Position numbers and translations under genes: made by a program. The notes under the pieces are model-generated. The model ran no database searches. It worked only from the letters and a program-made list of their open reading frames with translations, and was not told where the DNA came from. Positions 32,227 through 42,941 of a DNA stretch of 64,000 nt are shown here, one piece after another. The stretch comes from Locusta migratoria (lineage: Eukaryota; Arthropoda; Insecta; Orthoptera; Acrididae). The stretch covers positions 147,604,730 through 147,668,729 of the forward strand of contig CM048746.1 of NCBI GenBank assembly GCA_026315105.1, in the 5' to 3' direction. Position 1 is the stretch's first letter. Each line of letters opens with the position of its first letter.

Positions 32227-33600
32227 TTGAGTTCAGGTGTTCAATAAACTCACTTTGTCCTTCCCATAAGGCCAGATCACGAAGTTATCATGCACACACA
32301 TGTAGAAGCAGCTGGGATTATATCTGGCTATCTCTAATGCCCTTTCCTTAAATCTCTCCACGAACATGTTGGCAATCACAGGATACAATGAGCTACCCAT
32401 ACCTACACCATTAGTTTGCTCGTAGTATTGGCTCCCATACAGAAAATATGTGGAAGTCAGCATGTGTCTAAACAGGTCGAACAGAGCACCGTCAAATTTC
32501 TCTGCAGTCAGTTCTAGTGTCTTGCATTGGGACCCTGGTGAACAATGATACCACAATAAAACTAACCACGATGTCCGAGTCCGTGATACGAAGTTTCTTG
32601 AGGCGTTGCAAGTAGTCTTCTGAGTTACGGATGTGGTGAACACATTTCCTCATATACGGAGAAAGTAGATTTTTCAAGCACTTGGCTGTTTCGTAGGTGG
32701 GTGTCCCAATGTTACTGACAATTGGGCGGAGGGACACACCCTCCTTATGTTCTTTACAACCTAGAGAGCCTTGGTTTTCTTGTCCATCTTGTGAGTGGGG
32801 TCATACTCCAAAGTTGTGTATTCAGTGTCCCCAAGAAGTTGGCGCATCTTCTCGTGATACTGTATCTACTGCATAATGACTGTAGAGTTCACTTTGTCTG
32901 CTGGCAATATTATAATACTTTTGTCTTCTCAGAGCTTTTTGAGTGCAAGCCTCTCCTCAGTTGTGATGTTCTGTTTTGGAGGCCTGGCGTTGGTGAGTGC
33001 CTTGAAAGTCTCTCTGCGTAATTCCTCTGCCGCATTGGGTGGGAGTGTGGCTGCAGCCTGATCTACTGCACTGATGAAACCTGAAATCGGCGCATTTCTA
33101 GGGGTCATGGCGAAGTTGAGACTCTTGCTGAGAACCTGTAAGGTCGTATCATCAAACTGAGCCACTCAGATTCGTCACACTGCGAGTTTCTTCTGTCTGT
33201 TGCACTTTCTTACTCATGTAGTCAAATTTTGCAGATTGACGAGATTAGACATTCCTTCTAGCACACTCTGCTAACGACTGGGAGGCATTTCTACCCAGTC
33301 CCAGTCTTCCCCTGATAAGAGGGCTGCCATGTACAGATGAATGTGTAACAGCTCTCTAGTCACAACATCTAATCTTTGGCGCATGTCTCGAATAGTCTTT
33401 CTCAACAGTGTTATGCTGGCTTTTCGTTTTATCTCGTTCGTCGCCCTGGAGTTGATACGATGTTTGATTCTGGCGAATATGGTACCACTTCTTCATCTGT
33501 GCATCTCAGCAGGAAACTGAGAGAACTCAGCATCGTTTCTATCTTCTGTTGAAGCTTATCCAGCTTCTTGATGTTTTGATACATGTCCTCCCCTTAGAGT
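32227..33600 (-). pseudogene. Penelope-like element reverse transcriptase, both catalytic motifs damaged
   Basis: Minus strand from the 5' side: FDDTTLQVLSKSLNFAMTPR then PNAAEELRRETFKAL (32960-33165), the N-terminal extension of Penelope RTs; ADKVNSTVIM (about 32880); SLRPIVSNIGTPTYETAKCL with LLSPYMRKC (32640-32735); SFIVVSLFT (about 32550-32580), where the family has SFDVVSLFT; YFLYGSQYYEQTNGVGMGSS (32400-32450); and MCVHDNFVIW (about 32270-32300), where the family has YVDDTFVIW. Losing an Asp in motif A and another in motif C should abolish activity. Frames change at about 32500 and 32900. The GIY-YIG endonuclease is not present. Confidence 0.82.
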
Positions 33601-33617
33601 CGTTTGATGTAATATCA

Positions 33618-33837
33618 TAAATGTTCAAATGTGTGTGAGGTCTAATGCGACCAAACTTCGTGGTCATCAGTCGCTAGACTTAAACACTAATTACTTAACT
33701 AAGATAAACTATCTTATGCTAAGGACAACAAAAACACCATGCCCGACGGAGGATTCGAACCCCCGACAACCCCCGACCGCAGCGGCCGTGCAGACCGTGA
33801 CTGGCGCGCCGCAGACCGCTCAGCCACTGCGGTCGGC
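33618..33837 (-). mobile_element. SINE-A
   Basis: Minus-strand copy with a duplicated ACCCCCGACC near the B-box (33758-33778). Exact 9 bp TSD gtaatatca at 33609-33617 and 33838-33846. Confidence 0.92.
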
Positions 33838-33846
33838 GTAATATCA

Positions 33847-34460
33847 CACAAATTCGACACTGACATTCGACAGAACGCCCGTCACCCTATTAATCATGAT
33901 GGAAACTCATCCATTGACGACTGTCAAGTGATATATCCTGAAGAAAACTTGATATATCTATATCGTTGTGAGCTATTGGAATCCCCTCCCCTTCCCCTCC
34001 CCCGTTATACGTGTAATTCACAATGACATTTCCCACATTATTTGTTTATTTACTCCAAACTTGGAGGAATCCATCTCATCCTTCCTCCTCTCTGTATTCA
34101 CCTTCTCATCTCCACATCCCATATCATTGGTTCCTCTTTCCGAACTTTCGGTCGACTTTTAGCTCCCTCTTCCATCACTTCCTCTCAGCTGTCCTTTCTC
34201 TCAATTTCCTCCTCCCCCCTCTAGCTCTGTCAACATCCTTCCCACCTCACAATGCACTCTATCAGTTTCCTCCTCTTCCTATCTGCGCCTCTCCTACTCT
34301 ATAATTCCATCACCTTCTACCACTGCCTATGCAAAATTACAAATATCTCGAGTCCTCAGCACACTGTGTGCAAACGAATAAAACAGTTACGCCATCACAG
34401 TCAAAGTTATACAATTGGACTTTTAATAAGTGTTTCAATATATGGGGCCAACTGTTCACT
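33847..34460. other. Pyrimidine-rich spacer
   Basis: 33980-34330 is strongly C+T-rich (CCCCTCCCCTTCCCCTCCCC, CTTCCTCCTCTC), which makes long meaningless open frames. No gene recognised. Confidence 0.45.
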
Positions 34461-34467
34461 CCTTGCT

Positions 34468-34672
34468 TCGGTCGCGGTGTCCGAAGGGACTGAGGCGCTC
34501 CAGTCACGGTCTACACGGCTACTACGGTCGGGGGTTCGAATCCCCCCTCGGGCATGGATATTTGTGCAGTCCTTAGTATTAGCTAGTTCATAAGTAGTTT
34601 GTAAGTTTAGGGACTGATGACCCCGTAGTTAAGTCCCATAAGCTCTACAAACATCTGAACATTTGAACACCC
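34468..34672 (+). mobile_element. SINE-A
   Basis: Head GGTCGCGGTGTCCGAAGGG, B-box GGTTCGAATCC, GGGACTGATGACCCCGTAG, tail ACATTTGAACA. TSD not clear. Confidence 0.9.
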
Positions 34673-34679
34673 AAAATTA

Positions 34680-37351
34680 TTTATAAAAAACACCGTTCAA
34701 TAAATCACCATAGGCAAGGTTAACTCCACAAATAAACGACACACTCACGGTTTAACCTGTAGTATTCTTTTTTAATTCAGTTTATTCGCTCAGTTTCTTT
34801 ACACAGACACATGTCTTGACGAGCATTGACTCAGTTCAATCAATACATTATAAATAGTGAGCACATTCAGTTATAAAATGCGAAATGAAATTCACAGTTG
34901 ATGTGCTTAGATTGTTAAAATGCCACTTTTACGAGAATATAGGGAGTTAGAAAGAATCACTTAGCACAAGTTCAGCTTTTCCAAAAAAGAATACGCAAAA
35001 TTCGCGAACTCTAAAATAAATTAATAATGTTTTTCGTAACAGTTCAAAAACCACGAATTCAAACACAAAAAAAGGAAATAAAAGAAAGCCTAAAAATAAT
35101 TATAATGACTAAATAAAAATCGTTAAACACAAGTATTCCTCGGTAAAGTTCCTCAATCTTCTAACAAAGTGACTATGTAAAGTCCGCGCCTGCGTACTTC
35201 ACCCGAAAAATTTACTGAGTGTCGAGTGGTTATAGATACACTCGGAAATATTTAAGTGTCGTATCTTAACCGCCAAACACGAAAATTCGTTTCTCTCCCA
35301 AGATAATCTTAGTGGATTTTTATACTACGAGTCGTACCTCAAACCGACACCGGTCCTGCCTGTAGCAGACAAGAATGCTAACTCATCCAAAATCGAGATG
35401 GCGCATTCCTATCATTATATATATTAATTCTCATCGGTTTTTTTGTGGCTACGCCATATATCCAGCATTACTTATCCAAAATTAATGATTGAGGTATCAT
35501 TTACAAGGTTTCGTTCTCCACTAATGACGAGATATACACATATAGGTTAAAGTTATTGTTTTCATAAGAAACTTTATTTTGAAAAAAACTTGTACTGTTC
35601 GTACAGTCTAAGATGATACCCGGCGAACGATCGTAAATGGGACATGTATTTACGGTTGCTCCCATCAGCCATCGCGCCGAGTATCAACTTACTTTGCGCA
35701 GACGATTTAATTCAATGTAGAAGGTGCCATCTATTGACAATCTGTTTAACTAACACGAACGACAACTCTTGCAGTTGTTTTAGATTCCTTACGCAACCCA
35801 AAGACCTTCTTTGATGCAAGCATAGTTTATCACACGATTTCGGTTATACACGTCGATATAGAGCATAGTTTATCACAAGTTTCCGTTATACAACGGAATG
35901 CAACGACGAAAAATACACAAATTATTTTATTTAATTAAGTAACAGGCACGACAGCTCTTGCAGTTGTTTAGATTCTTTACGCAACTGTAGTTTATCACGA
36001 GATTTCTATTTCATACGTCGATGCACAACAGCTGTTGGAATTGTTCTCTTTGTTCAAGAAAGCGTTGTGTACTACGCGAATGAACTGAATTACCTCAACG
36101 TTCATCATCATTCTATTTAATTAAATGCCTTTTCTTACAATGAAACCAATAATTGTTACTACTATTCAAAGTTTATTACCTATTAACATATGTACTTCCG
36201 TCTGCCTTTTCTCCATTGCTATCTTACCTATATATGACTGATCAGGATAGAGTGCGAATTATTCGCATGGATCAACTAGTATATAGGAACTCTCTTAACC
36301 GGACAATTTTACAAAACTTTGAATAGCACTTGTTGAATACAAGTTTTGCATCATTCCATCAGAAATTCGATCAGCATTACAGTGCTTTAATTAGTTTCCT
36401 TGAATACTAAATAATTTTGATAATAAGTACACATCCATTTGCAAGTTATTAACTGTCATTTCAGAGTTTGTCAAGAAACATAAAACAATTTATCTACTAT
36501 ACACATGGTTCTACTATTCGTAGAATCTTCGTACTGCCATTGTATTGAATATTTAAATAAATTCTATGTCCTAAACAACTAAAGTTTGTTACAAGAAATT
36601 ATTACCTATTAATTTCAAACTGGTAAAACTTAAAACACTTTTGAGATTACAGTGTGACAGAACTTTGCGAGATCTATGCATTGCCGTTTAATACGTTAGA
36701 ATTGGATCATTCGTTCTCTAGTTACAAATTTTTAAAGATATAAGCCGCTAAAATGGTTTATTTTTAAGCAGTTCCAAAACTAAGGGTGACAACATAGGTG
36801 TATTTACAGCACTGTATAGTCTCAATTTCCTCTTTAAAATGAGTGTAATGGCTTTCCAGTAGCGTGCTTGAGTTGCGAGTAATTAATTTCCTTTTGTAAC
36901 TTTTGCACTTGGCAGAGTCCTGGCTGTCTACCTTTTCAAACTTGATTCACACCCGCTGGGTTGTTACCAGTCACGTGACTGGTTATGTGGTTGGCAATCA
37001 TTTGGGCTGCAGCGACCGCTCTTAGCGCGTATGTTTGTAAAAATAAATGCTACTCCAGGGGATGTACTGTCACACCGTCAAGGTCTCTGAGGGTTATCCT
37101 TACGCTTAAGCAGCGGTAGAGAGAAGGGAGGAGGAGGGTGGGGTGTTTGAAAGGCGTCATCTACAACGAAAACATAATCACAAGAGGTTATGAATAGAGC
37201 TGCTTTCTTTAATGACCTCTCAGGAGAATCCGGAGGTTTATTGAAATAACACTTGGAATTAATCATCGTCGTCTTACTCAGTTTTGATTTGTAACACAAG
37301 TCTTACCTTCTGGTCCTATTTTTTCGCTATCTTTCTTCGTTCACTCTAGTA
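34680..37351. other. Unassigned AT-rich region, about 2.7 kb
   Basis: No long open frame and no known domain. A diverged direct repeat lies at 35758-36020 (CTCTTGCAGTTGTTT with ACGCAAC, then AGTTTATCAC, occurring twice with partial third matches). The right edge (37080-37350) borders the Gypsy target site. Confidence 0.4.
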
Positions 37352-37356
37352 AAATC

Positions 37357-37804
37357 TTTTGTGTCCCAACTTCGTCGCCGCTTTTGTGTCCCAGCCTCGT
37401 CGTAGGTGTCGGTGGCCGAGTGGAATGAGACCGACACGCTGGTGCAGGTACGGAGGGGAGCAGCCAGAAACTATAAACACTAGAGTAAATTAGAAAGAGA
37501 TATATATTGCACAGAATGTTACAATACTTAACTTTTACATAGTACTGCAGAATGTTGATACATAGTTGTTAGAGGCCTGCCTAGTGCCTGTATGATAGCA
37601 AAGTCTTCACTGGTGCCTATCTGATTACGAAGGTCCTAACTGGTTGCTATCTCAGTCCGAAGTGACCGATGTCTTTCCGTGGTGGCCACGAGCGGGGTTG
37701 CAGCAGAGGGCGCTCGTGGCTGTCGTGAGAACGCCGCGCCGTGTGTGCATGGCGGCGCGCGGCGAAAGTAGGTGGCGCGCACTTTGTACTTGTGCGACAC
37801 CACA
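37357..37804 (-). repeat. Gypsy 3' LTR
   Basis: 448 bp. Read on the minus strand it starts TGTGGTGTC and ends GACACAAAA, an imperfect 9 bp inverted repeat. The pol frame runs about 50 codons into it and stops at 37652-37654. Confidence 0.93.
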
Positions 37805-40042
37805 CCCCTCCCCCCCAAACCGCCGCGCCGTCGTGGCGTAGGGCTGAGGGCCACGGCGACGGCACTGGGAGGAGGGCCTGGGCGGGGGCGTTACTGGTGG
37901 GACGGGCGTCGTAGCTGAGGCTGGGATCGAGACGCCGTCCGCGCCCCGGCATCCGCCTTGCGATCCTCCAGGAAACCCACCGAAACCTGGGGAAGGGCGC
38001 ACACCCCCGCCCAGATTGAGCAGGTTGTCTTCTTCTGAGGTGCGTGGCCCAAGCTGGGGGGGCCCGAACGGTCCCGGAGTCCCTCTCGGTGACGCTGTCA
38101 TCTGCGGCGGCGACAGCGGCGGCGTCGCGTCGATCTCCATCGGGACGATCTCGTAGTCCGGGGACGAACGATGTGGTTGTGCTCCCTGGCGGTGAACTGG
38201 GTCTGGAATCAAGAAACCGGAGACAGGATCGCGCGGCCTATGCAGACGCAATTGGTTTGCGTGGCGCCGCAGCTCCAACCCTGTGGAAGAACGTACAACA
38301 TACATATTGCGACCGAGCACGCGCTGAATGATGCCCGGCATCCACAGTTTCATCTTGTTTCCAGCAAACACCCTGTACAGCACCGGCGTGGAAACCTGAA
38401 AACGCGTAGCGCCATACGAACCGACTTGGTGCGTGGGAGGCTGCAGCAGGTGAAGGAGAGTGCGGTGACGGCGGCCGTGTAGCAGCTCGGCAGGAGACGG
38501 GCCGTCACGTGGCATGCATCGATACGTAGACAGGAAAATTTGAAGAGCTTGCTGCCTGGAGTGCTGACCTTTCATCTTCTCCATGTGAGACTTGAATGTT
38601 CGAACGAAACGTTCTGCTTCACCATTGGACTGAGGGTGAAAAGGTGCAGTGGTAATATGCTGAATGCCATTCACGCGACAAAACTGTTGAAATTCCGCAC
38701 TAACAAACTGAGGTCCATTGTCACTGACGATAGTTTCAGGCAAACCTTCGATGCAAAACACTGATGTTAAGGCACTGATTGTACTAGAAGCTGTCGTTGA
38801 GTTCATGGCAATCACAAAAGGAAACTTGCTGAAAGCGTCTACAACAATTAACCAGCGCGTATTCCAGAAAGGTCCAGCAAAGTCAATGTGTAAACGTTGC
38901 CATGGTCCCTTGGGGCGTGGCCAGTCTGAGAAACGTTGCGGAGGAGCCGCCTGATGCTCCGCACAAACTGTACACTGTGATGTCATGCTCTCTATCTGTG
39001 CGTCCATACCAACCCAGGTACAATGACGTCTGGCCAATTGCTTTGTCCTAACAATGCCCCAATGTCCTTGATGCAGGAGGCGTAACACTTCTCGTTGCAG
39101 GGAACGAGGAACAATCACTCTTGCTTGGTCGTTGTCGGTATGCAACAACAGTACACCCTGACTTAAAGATAATGCATGACGTTGTGCAAAATAACGTCGA
39201 ACCAGAGGCCGATCAATGTCTTTGGCTCTGGCAGGCCAACCAAAGCGAACAAAACGTGCTACCACACTTAAGTCTGCATCCGCAGCTGTTTCCTGTGCAA
39301 CCCGACGAGAGTTTAAAGGAAAGTCTGCGACAGCGGAAGCATCTCTGGAGTCTATCTGACAACATGCCATTTCTGAAGAATCAAATGATACATCCTGGCC
39401 AACCGGAAGTCGGGAAAGTGTGTCCGCGTTGGCATGTTTAGTGGTAGGTCGGTACAAAATCTCATACTGATAATTTGACAATATCAAGGACCATCTCTGA
39501 AGCTTTTGTGCCGTTCGAGGTGGAATTGGCTTTGTGGGTGAGAACAACGACGTGAGAGGCTTGTGGTCTGTCAACAAATAGAATTTTCTGCCATACAGAT
39601 AATGATGAAACTTTGCGACGCCGTAAATGATTGCTAAGGCCTCCTTTTCTATCTGACTGTAATTCTGTTGCGTCAGTAGCTTGGATGCAAAGGCAATAGG
39701 ACGATCGTGAGATCCAATGCGATGCGAGATTACCGCGCCCAGACCGTACGACGAGGCGTCAACTGCTAACACTACAGGCTTCTGTGGGTCAAAGGGAATC
39801 AAACATGCATCACTGAGTAGTGCAGACTTTAATTTGTCAAAGGCAACCTGACAATCTTTGGACCATACAAAAGGAACATTCTTCCTACGTAAGTGATGCA
39901 GTGGAGCTGCAATCTGAGAGGCATTGGGAATAAACCTGAAATAATAGTTAAGCTTTCCCATTACTGCTTGCAATTCATGCACATTCTTAGGAGGAGGCAA
40001 GTCTTTGATTGCTCGAAGATGTGACTGTAAGGGATGAATTCC
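37652..40042 (-). CDS. pol: Gypsy pol, RT tail, RNase H and integrase part
   Basis: Same frame as the gag segment. From the first Met (40000): the end of RT, then RNase H at residues 78-195 (acidic residues D81, E118 or E120, D145, D193 in VDASSYG, EKEALAI, LLTDHKPL, ANADTLSR). The integrase zinc-binding part has H310, H313, C343 and C346. The core catalytic triad is D373 (HIDFAGP), D427 (VSDNGPQF) and E463 (SNGEAERF), giving the D,D35E spacing. The C-terminal tail is rich in Pro and Gly and reads into the 3' LTR. Within this segment there are no stops, so RNase H and integrase would be functional if translated. The upstream stop at 40043-40045 separates it from RT. Confidence 0.9.
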   Translation of the reverse strand, partial: GIHPLQSHLRAIKDLPPPKNVHELQAVMGKLNYYFRFIPNASQIAAPLHHLRRKNVPFVWSKDCQVAFDKLKSALLSDACLIPFDPQKPVVLAVDASSYGLGAVISHRIGSHDRPIAFASKLLTQQNYSQIEKEALAIIYGVAKFHHYLYGRKFYLLTDHKPLTSLFSPTKPIPPRTAQKLQRWSLILSNYQYEILYRPTTKHANADTLSRLPVGQDVSFDSSEMACCQIDSRDASAVADFPLNSRRVAQETAADADLSVVARFVRFGWPARAKDIDRPLVRRYFAQRHALSLSQGVLLLHTDNDQARVIVPRSLQREVLRLLHQGHWGIVRTKQLARRHCTWVGMDAQIESMTSQCTVCAEHQAAPPQRFSDWPRPKGPWQRLHIDFAGPFWNTRWLIVVDAFSKFPFVIAMNSTTASSTISALTSVFCIEGLPETIVSDNGPQFVSAEFQQFCRVNGIQHITTAPFHPQSNGEAERFVRTFKSHMEKMKGQHSRQQALQIFLSTYRCMPRDGPSPAELLHGRRHRTLLHLLQPPTHQVGSYGATRFQVSTPVLYRVFAGNKMKLWMPGIIQRVLGRNMYVVRSSTGLELRRHANQLRLHRPRDPVSGFLIPDPVHRQGAQPHRSSPDYEIVPMEIDATPPLSPPQMTASPRGTPGPFGPPQLGPRTSEEDNLLNLGGGVRPSPGFGGFPGGSQGGCRGADGVSIPASATTPVPPVTPPPRPSSQCRRRGPQPYATTARRFGGEGCGVAQVQSARHLLSPRAAMHTRRGVLTTATSALCCNPARGHHGKTSVTSD
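37805..37816 (-). other. Polypurine tract of the Gypsy element
   Basis: Minus-strand GGGGGGGAGGGG lies directly 5' of the 3' LTR. It is the expected primer for plus-strand DNA synthesis. Confidence 0.85.
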
Positions 40043-40522
40043 TTAGGCATTAATCACATGGCCTAGGTACTCTATTTCAGTTTGAAAAAACGAACACTTT
40101 GCTTTATTACAACGTAGACCTGCTGCAGTCAAAACTTTGAAAAGGCACTCCAGGTTTGCTAAATGTTCTTCAACTGTACGTCCGGATACCACAATATCAT
40201 CTAAGTAGTTCGAGCAACACGGTACAGAAACTGTCAGCTGTTCCAAAAAGCGCTGAAAAATAGCGGGAGCGGAAGAACTGCCAAAGGGTAGGCGTTGAAA
40301 TTGAAAAAGGCCCATGTGAGTATTAATGACGAAAAACTTTTTTGACTCGTCATCAAGTGGAATCTGTAAGTATGCCTCTGCTAAATCAATCTTGGAAAAG
40401 AAGCGAGACTGTCCTAATTTGTCCATAAGTTCGTCAGGTCTGGGCAAGGGATAAGTGTCTACAATTGTTTGACTGTTCACTGTTGATTTGAAGTCCGCTC
40501 AGAGACGAAGTTTTCCTGACGG
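40043..40522 (-). pseudogene. Gypsy reverse transcriptase core between in-frame stops
   Basis: The frame continues that of gag. Contains FFSKIDLAEAYLQIPL (first Asp of RT), FQFQRLPFGSSSAPAIFQ, and the catalytic box YLDDIVVSG. It is bounded by TAG at 40523-40525, crossed by TGA at 40499-40501 and ended by TAA at 40043-40045. All three are in frame, there is no frameshift, and each fits a single-base change in a conserved codon. All catalytic Asp are intact. Confidence 0.88.
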
Positions 40523-42631
40523 CTAGGGTATAATTACTAAAGGCGAGGGCCACTGACTCGCAGAAACAGGAGAAATCACCCCACTATCTTGCCAACGTTT
40601 AAGTTCTTCGGCAACTGTATCACGCAAGGCGATAGGCACTGGTCTAGCTTTACGAAATGTTGGAACTGCAGATTCCTTTAAAGTTACATGTGCCACGAAG
40701 TCTTTTGCACAACCTAGTTCCGGCGAAAACAGGTCACTATATTTGTCACACAATGCATTGATTTTATCCTGAGGCACTATTGACGAAATTTGAAGCACAT
40801 CTCTTTGAATTGATAAACCAAACAAGCCAAAAGCATCTAGTCCAAAAATGTTCTGTGTCGATTTGGCCTGAAGAACTACAAAAGCAACTGTTTTTGTAAC
40901 ACCTTGAAAAGAGGCAGGCAGGCTACACGTTCCTAGCACGGGAATATTTTGACCTGTATAAGCTGTTAACACTTGCTGTGACGGCGACAATTTTGGCGAA
41001 CCCAGAAGTTCATAAGTATCTTTATTTATTAATGTGACAGCGGAACCAGTATCAAGCTGAAATTGCACAGTCTTATCTTCTATGGAGAGATTTACAACAG
41101 GTGCGCGAATGTGGGCAACGTCTGCTACGGTTTGTTTACTGCGCTTGCGCGGGCCGCGTAGTGAAGGAAGCGGCGCAGACTCGGCACGCAGCGGATTAAC
41201 AACACTGTCACTAGATGACACTACCGCCGGATCGGCGTCCGCGCAAGCCTGCGAAGCTACTCCAGATTTACTAACTACTGCACTACACTTTTGAGTAGCT
41301 ACTACAAGTCTACTGTCACTAGCTACACAGTACTGGGCACTATTACAAGGAGCAGTTGCAGAAGGCACTATTTTCACTACAGGAATGCACTGTTCATAGT
41401 CATTTTGCTTGTCCCGAACCCTTTTCCGTTGCACTGTTTTACGCGCTCGTCGTCGCTTGCTACGTGGTGCACTATATAGTTTTGCCGTAGGCGCAGAACT
41501 ACTTTCTTGCAATTGAGAACCAAGCAAAGCACTGTTCAAGTTTACAGCGTGTATGACATTTACAGAATGAACTGTTCTCGCACTTTGCGAAGCACCGTTT
41601 CTAACGTTACTGTTCTTTGAGTTTTTAATTTGCATACACACAGACTGCACATGTCCCGATTTGCCACAATGATAACAGGTTGCGTTGCGACTAGGGCAAT
41701 GAGCACGCTTGTGGCGAGACACACACTGGGGGCAAGATTTACGTACGTTTTTCTGAAATGAGCGTTGGCGCCCGTTATTCAAATCACTGTTTCTAACACG
41801 ACGGGGCGACCTTTGTGTCGCACTTTTACACTGGCTACTGTTCACTGTCTGTTCAGCACGGCCTGTACTATTGTAAGAATCACTAGTGCTACACTGAGAA
41901 CTACGGCTAGGAAAGCGTCCGTTACGGCGCACTGAATTTACACTGTGGCTTTGCATTTCTACATCTGCTAAGTCAAAAGTATCATGCGCTTCTATAAGCT
42001 GCAGTACACTGTCTAATGAAGGGTCTGACTGTTTCAGAATTGCTGCCCTAATTCTGGGGTCCTGAATGTTCTGCGTAATCGCATCTCGTAACATAACGTC
42101 ACTATAAGAAAGTCCACAAGAGCAAGTAAATTTACATTGGCGAGTTAAGCCCTTCAATTCCGTAATCCACTCTTGGTGTGACTGCTGCGGTAATTTTTTA
42201 AGTCTGAAAAATCGGTACCGAGCCGCAGCTACGAGAACTTTTCTCTCATAATGAGCATTTAGTGCCTCTACTATTTGTTCAAAGTCTACATCACGAGGAG
42301 ATGCTTGCGGGAACAGTTTCTGCAGTAACACAAAAGTTTTGGGGCCCACCACGGACAATAAAAGATGCTTAACTCTCTGACCTGTAATTTGATGAGCCGC
42401 GACGAGTTCTTGAAACTGTGCGAAGTAGTCGCTCCATTCTTCCTCACGTTCGTTGTACTGGCGGAACGTAGGGAGCGGTACAGCGGCAGGTGTGGGCTGC
42501 TGATGTGACGGCTGTTGTTGTTGGTGAGCAGCCTGTGCCGTCAACTGCGACACGGCCTGCAGTAGTTGAGTGATTTGCGCCGTCTGTAACTGAATAATTT
42601 CCATTAAGTTTGGGTTCGGGGTAGTGGCCAT
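40523..42631 (-). CDS. gag-pol: Gypsy gag, protease and start of RT
   Basis: 702 codons from an ATG at 42631. The Gln-rich N-terminus (residues 10-45) precedes the capsid-like region (60-225). A Cys-rich segment C300/C303 precedes a canonical CX2CX4HX4C zinc knuckle at C319-C322-H327-C332, for RNA binding. A Ser/Arg-rich linker follows. The aspartic protease active site is D527-T-G-S (QLDTGSAVTLI). The last 50 residues start the RT domain (VAEELKRWQDSGVISPVSAS) before the TAG. This ATG is the first in frame after the leader. Confidence 0.9.
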   Translation of the reverse strand: MATTPNPNLMEIIQLQTAQITQLLQAVSQLTAQAAHQQQQPSHQQPTPAAVPLPTFRQYNEREEEWSDYFAQFQELVAAHQITGQRVKHLLLSVVGPKTFVLLQKLFPQASPRDVDFEQIVEALNAHYERKVLVAAARYRFFRLKKLPQQSHQEWITELKGLTRQCKFTCSCGLSYSDVMLRDAITQNIQDPRIRAAILKQSDPSLDSVLQLIEAHDTFDLADVEMQSHSVNSVRRNGRFPSRSSQCSTSDSYNSTGRAEQTVNSSQCKSATQRSPRRVRNSDLNNGRQRSFQKNVRKSCPQCVSRHKRAHCPSRNATCYHCGKSGHVQSVCMQIKNSKNSNVRNGASQSARTVHSVNVIHAVNLNSALLGSQLQESSSAPTAKLYSAPRSKRRRARKTVQRKRVRDKQNDYEQCIPVVKIVPSATAPCNSAQYCVASDSRLVVATQKCSAVVSKSGVASQACADADPAVVSSSDSVVNPLRAESAPLPSLRGPRKRSKQTVADVAHIRAPVVNLSIEDKTVQFQLDTGSAVTLINKDTYELLGSPKLSPSQQVLTAYTGQNIPVLGTCSLPASFQGVTKTVAFVVLQAKSTQNIFGLDAFGLFGLSIQRDVLQISSIVPQDKINALCDKYSDLFSPELGCAKDFVAHVTLKESAVPTFRKARPVPIALRDTVAEELKRWQDSGVISPVSASQWPSPLVIIP

Positions 42632-42850
42632 GCTGACCGATTAGGCGCCGCGCATACAAGTAAATTATAACAAAACAAAAATGCAATATGAAAGAGGACA
42701 CTCTGCAACAAAAAAGTCCACAAAACACGCAACTGAATATGTTCCCCCCAAAATTCTTATAATAAGGGTGGGTGGGCGGGAGCAATTTCTGCGTGCTCCG
42801 ACTGCTGCTGTCTGGCTGCTGCAAGCGGGCTGATCCAAGGTTCTATCACT
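42632..42850 (-). other. Gypsy 5' leader
   Basis: Untranslated region between the primer-binding site and the gag ATG on the minus strand; no frame of its own was recognised. Confidence 0.75.
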
Positions 42851-42861
42851 CCTCGTCGCCA
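42851..42861 (-). other. Gypsy primer-binding site, tRNA-Ser type
   Basis: Minus strand TGGCGACGAGG, one base after the LTR end. TGG is the complement of the tRNA CCA tail, and CGACGAGG complements the 3' acceptor strand of insect tRNA-Ser (CCTCGTCG). mag-clade elements are known to use tRNA-Ser. Confidence 0.8.
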
Positions 42862-42862
42862 C

Positions 42863-42894
42863 TTTTGTGTCCCAACTTCGTCGCCGCTTTTGTG
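42863..42894 (-). repeat. Gypsy 5' LTR, inner 32 bp
   Basis: Corresponds to 37357-37388 of the 3' LTR. Its last 14 bp are the target duplicated by the LINE. Confidence 0.9.
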
Positions 42895-42913
42895 GTGGTG
42901 GTGGTGGACATGA

Positions 42914-42941
42914 GGGACCAAACAACGAGGTCATCAGTCCC
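42914..42941 (-). promoter_or_regulatory. LINE 3' terminal hairpin shared with SINE-A
   Basis: Minus strand: GGGACTGATGACCTCGTTGT followed by TTGGTCCC. GGGAC pairs with GTCCC to close the loop. The Leu-like SINE-A copy at 17795-17820 has the same 26-base core with three differences. This is probably the site that the LINE reverse transcriptase recognises when it starts copying its RNA. Confidence 0.7.

Noticed and set aside
34023..34304. Open frame of 93 codons in pyrimidine-rich DNA
   Set aside because: Frames in C/T-rich sequence lack stops by composition; the product is a Ser/Leu/Pro string.
37652..37804. Separate env or accessory gene near the 3' LTR
   Set aside because: The only long frame is the pol tail reading into the LTR; no signal peptide or membrane segment is seen.
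38044..38482. Plus-strand frames antisense to the integrase tail
   Set aside because: They mirror GC-rich pol coding sequence and have no support of their own.
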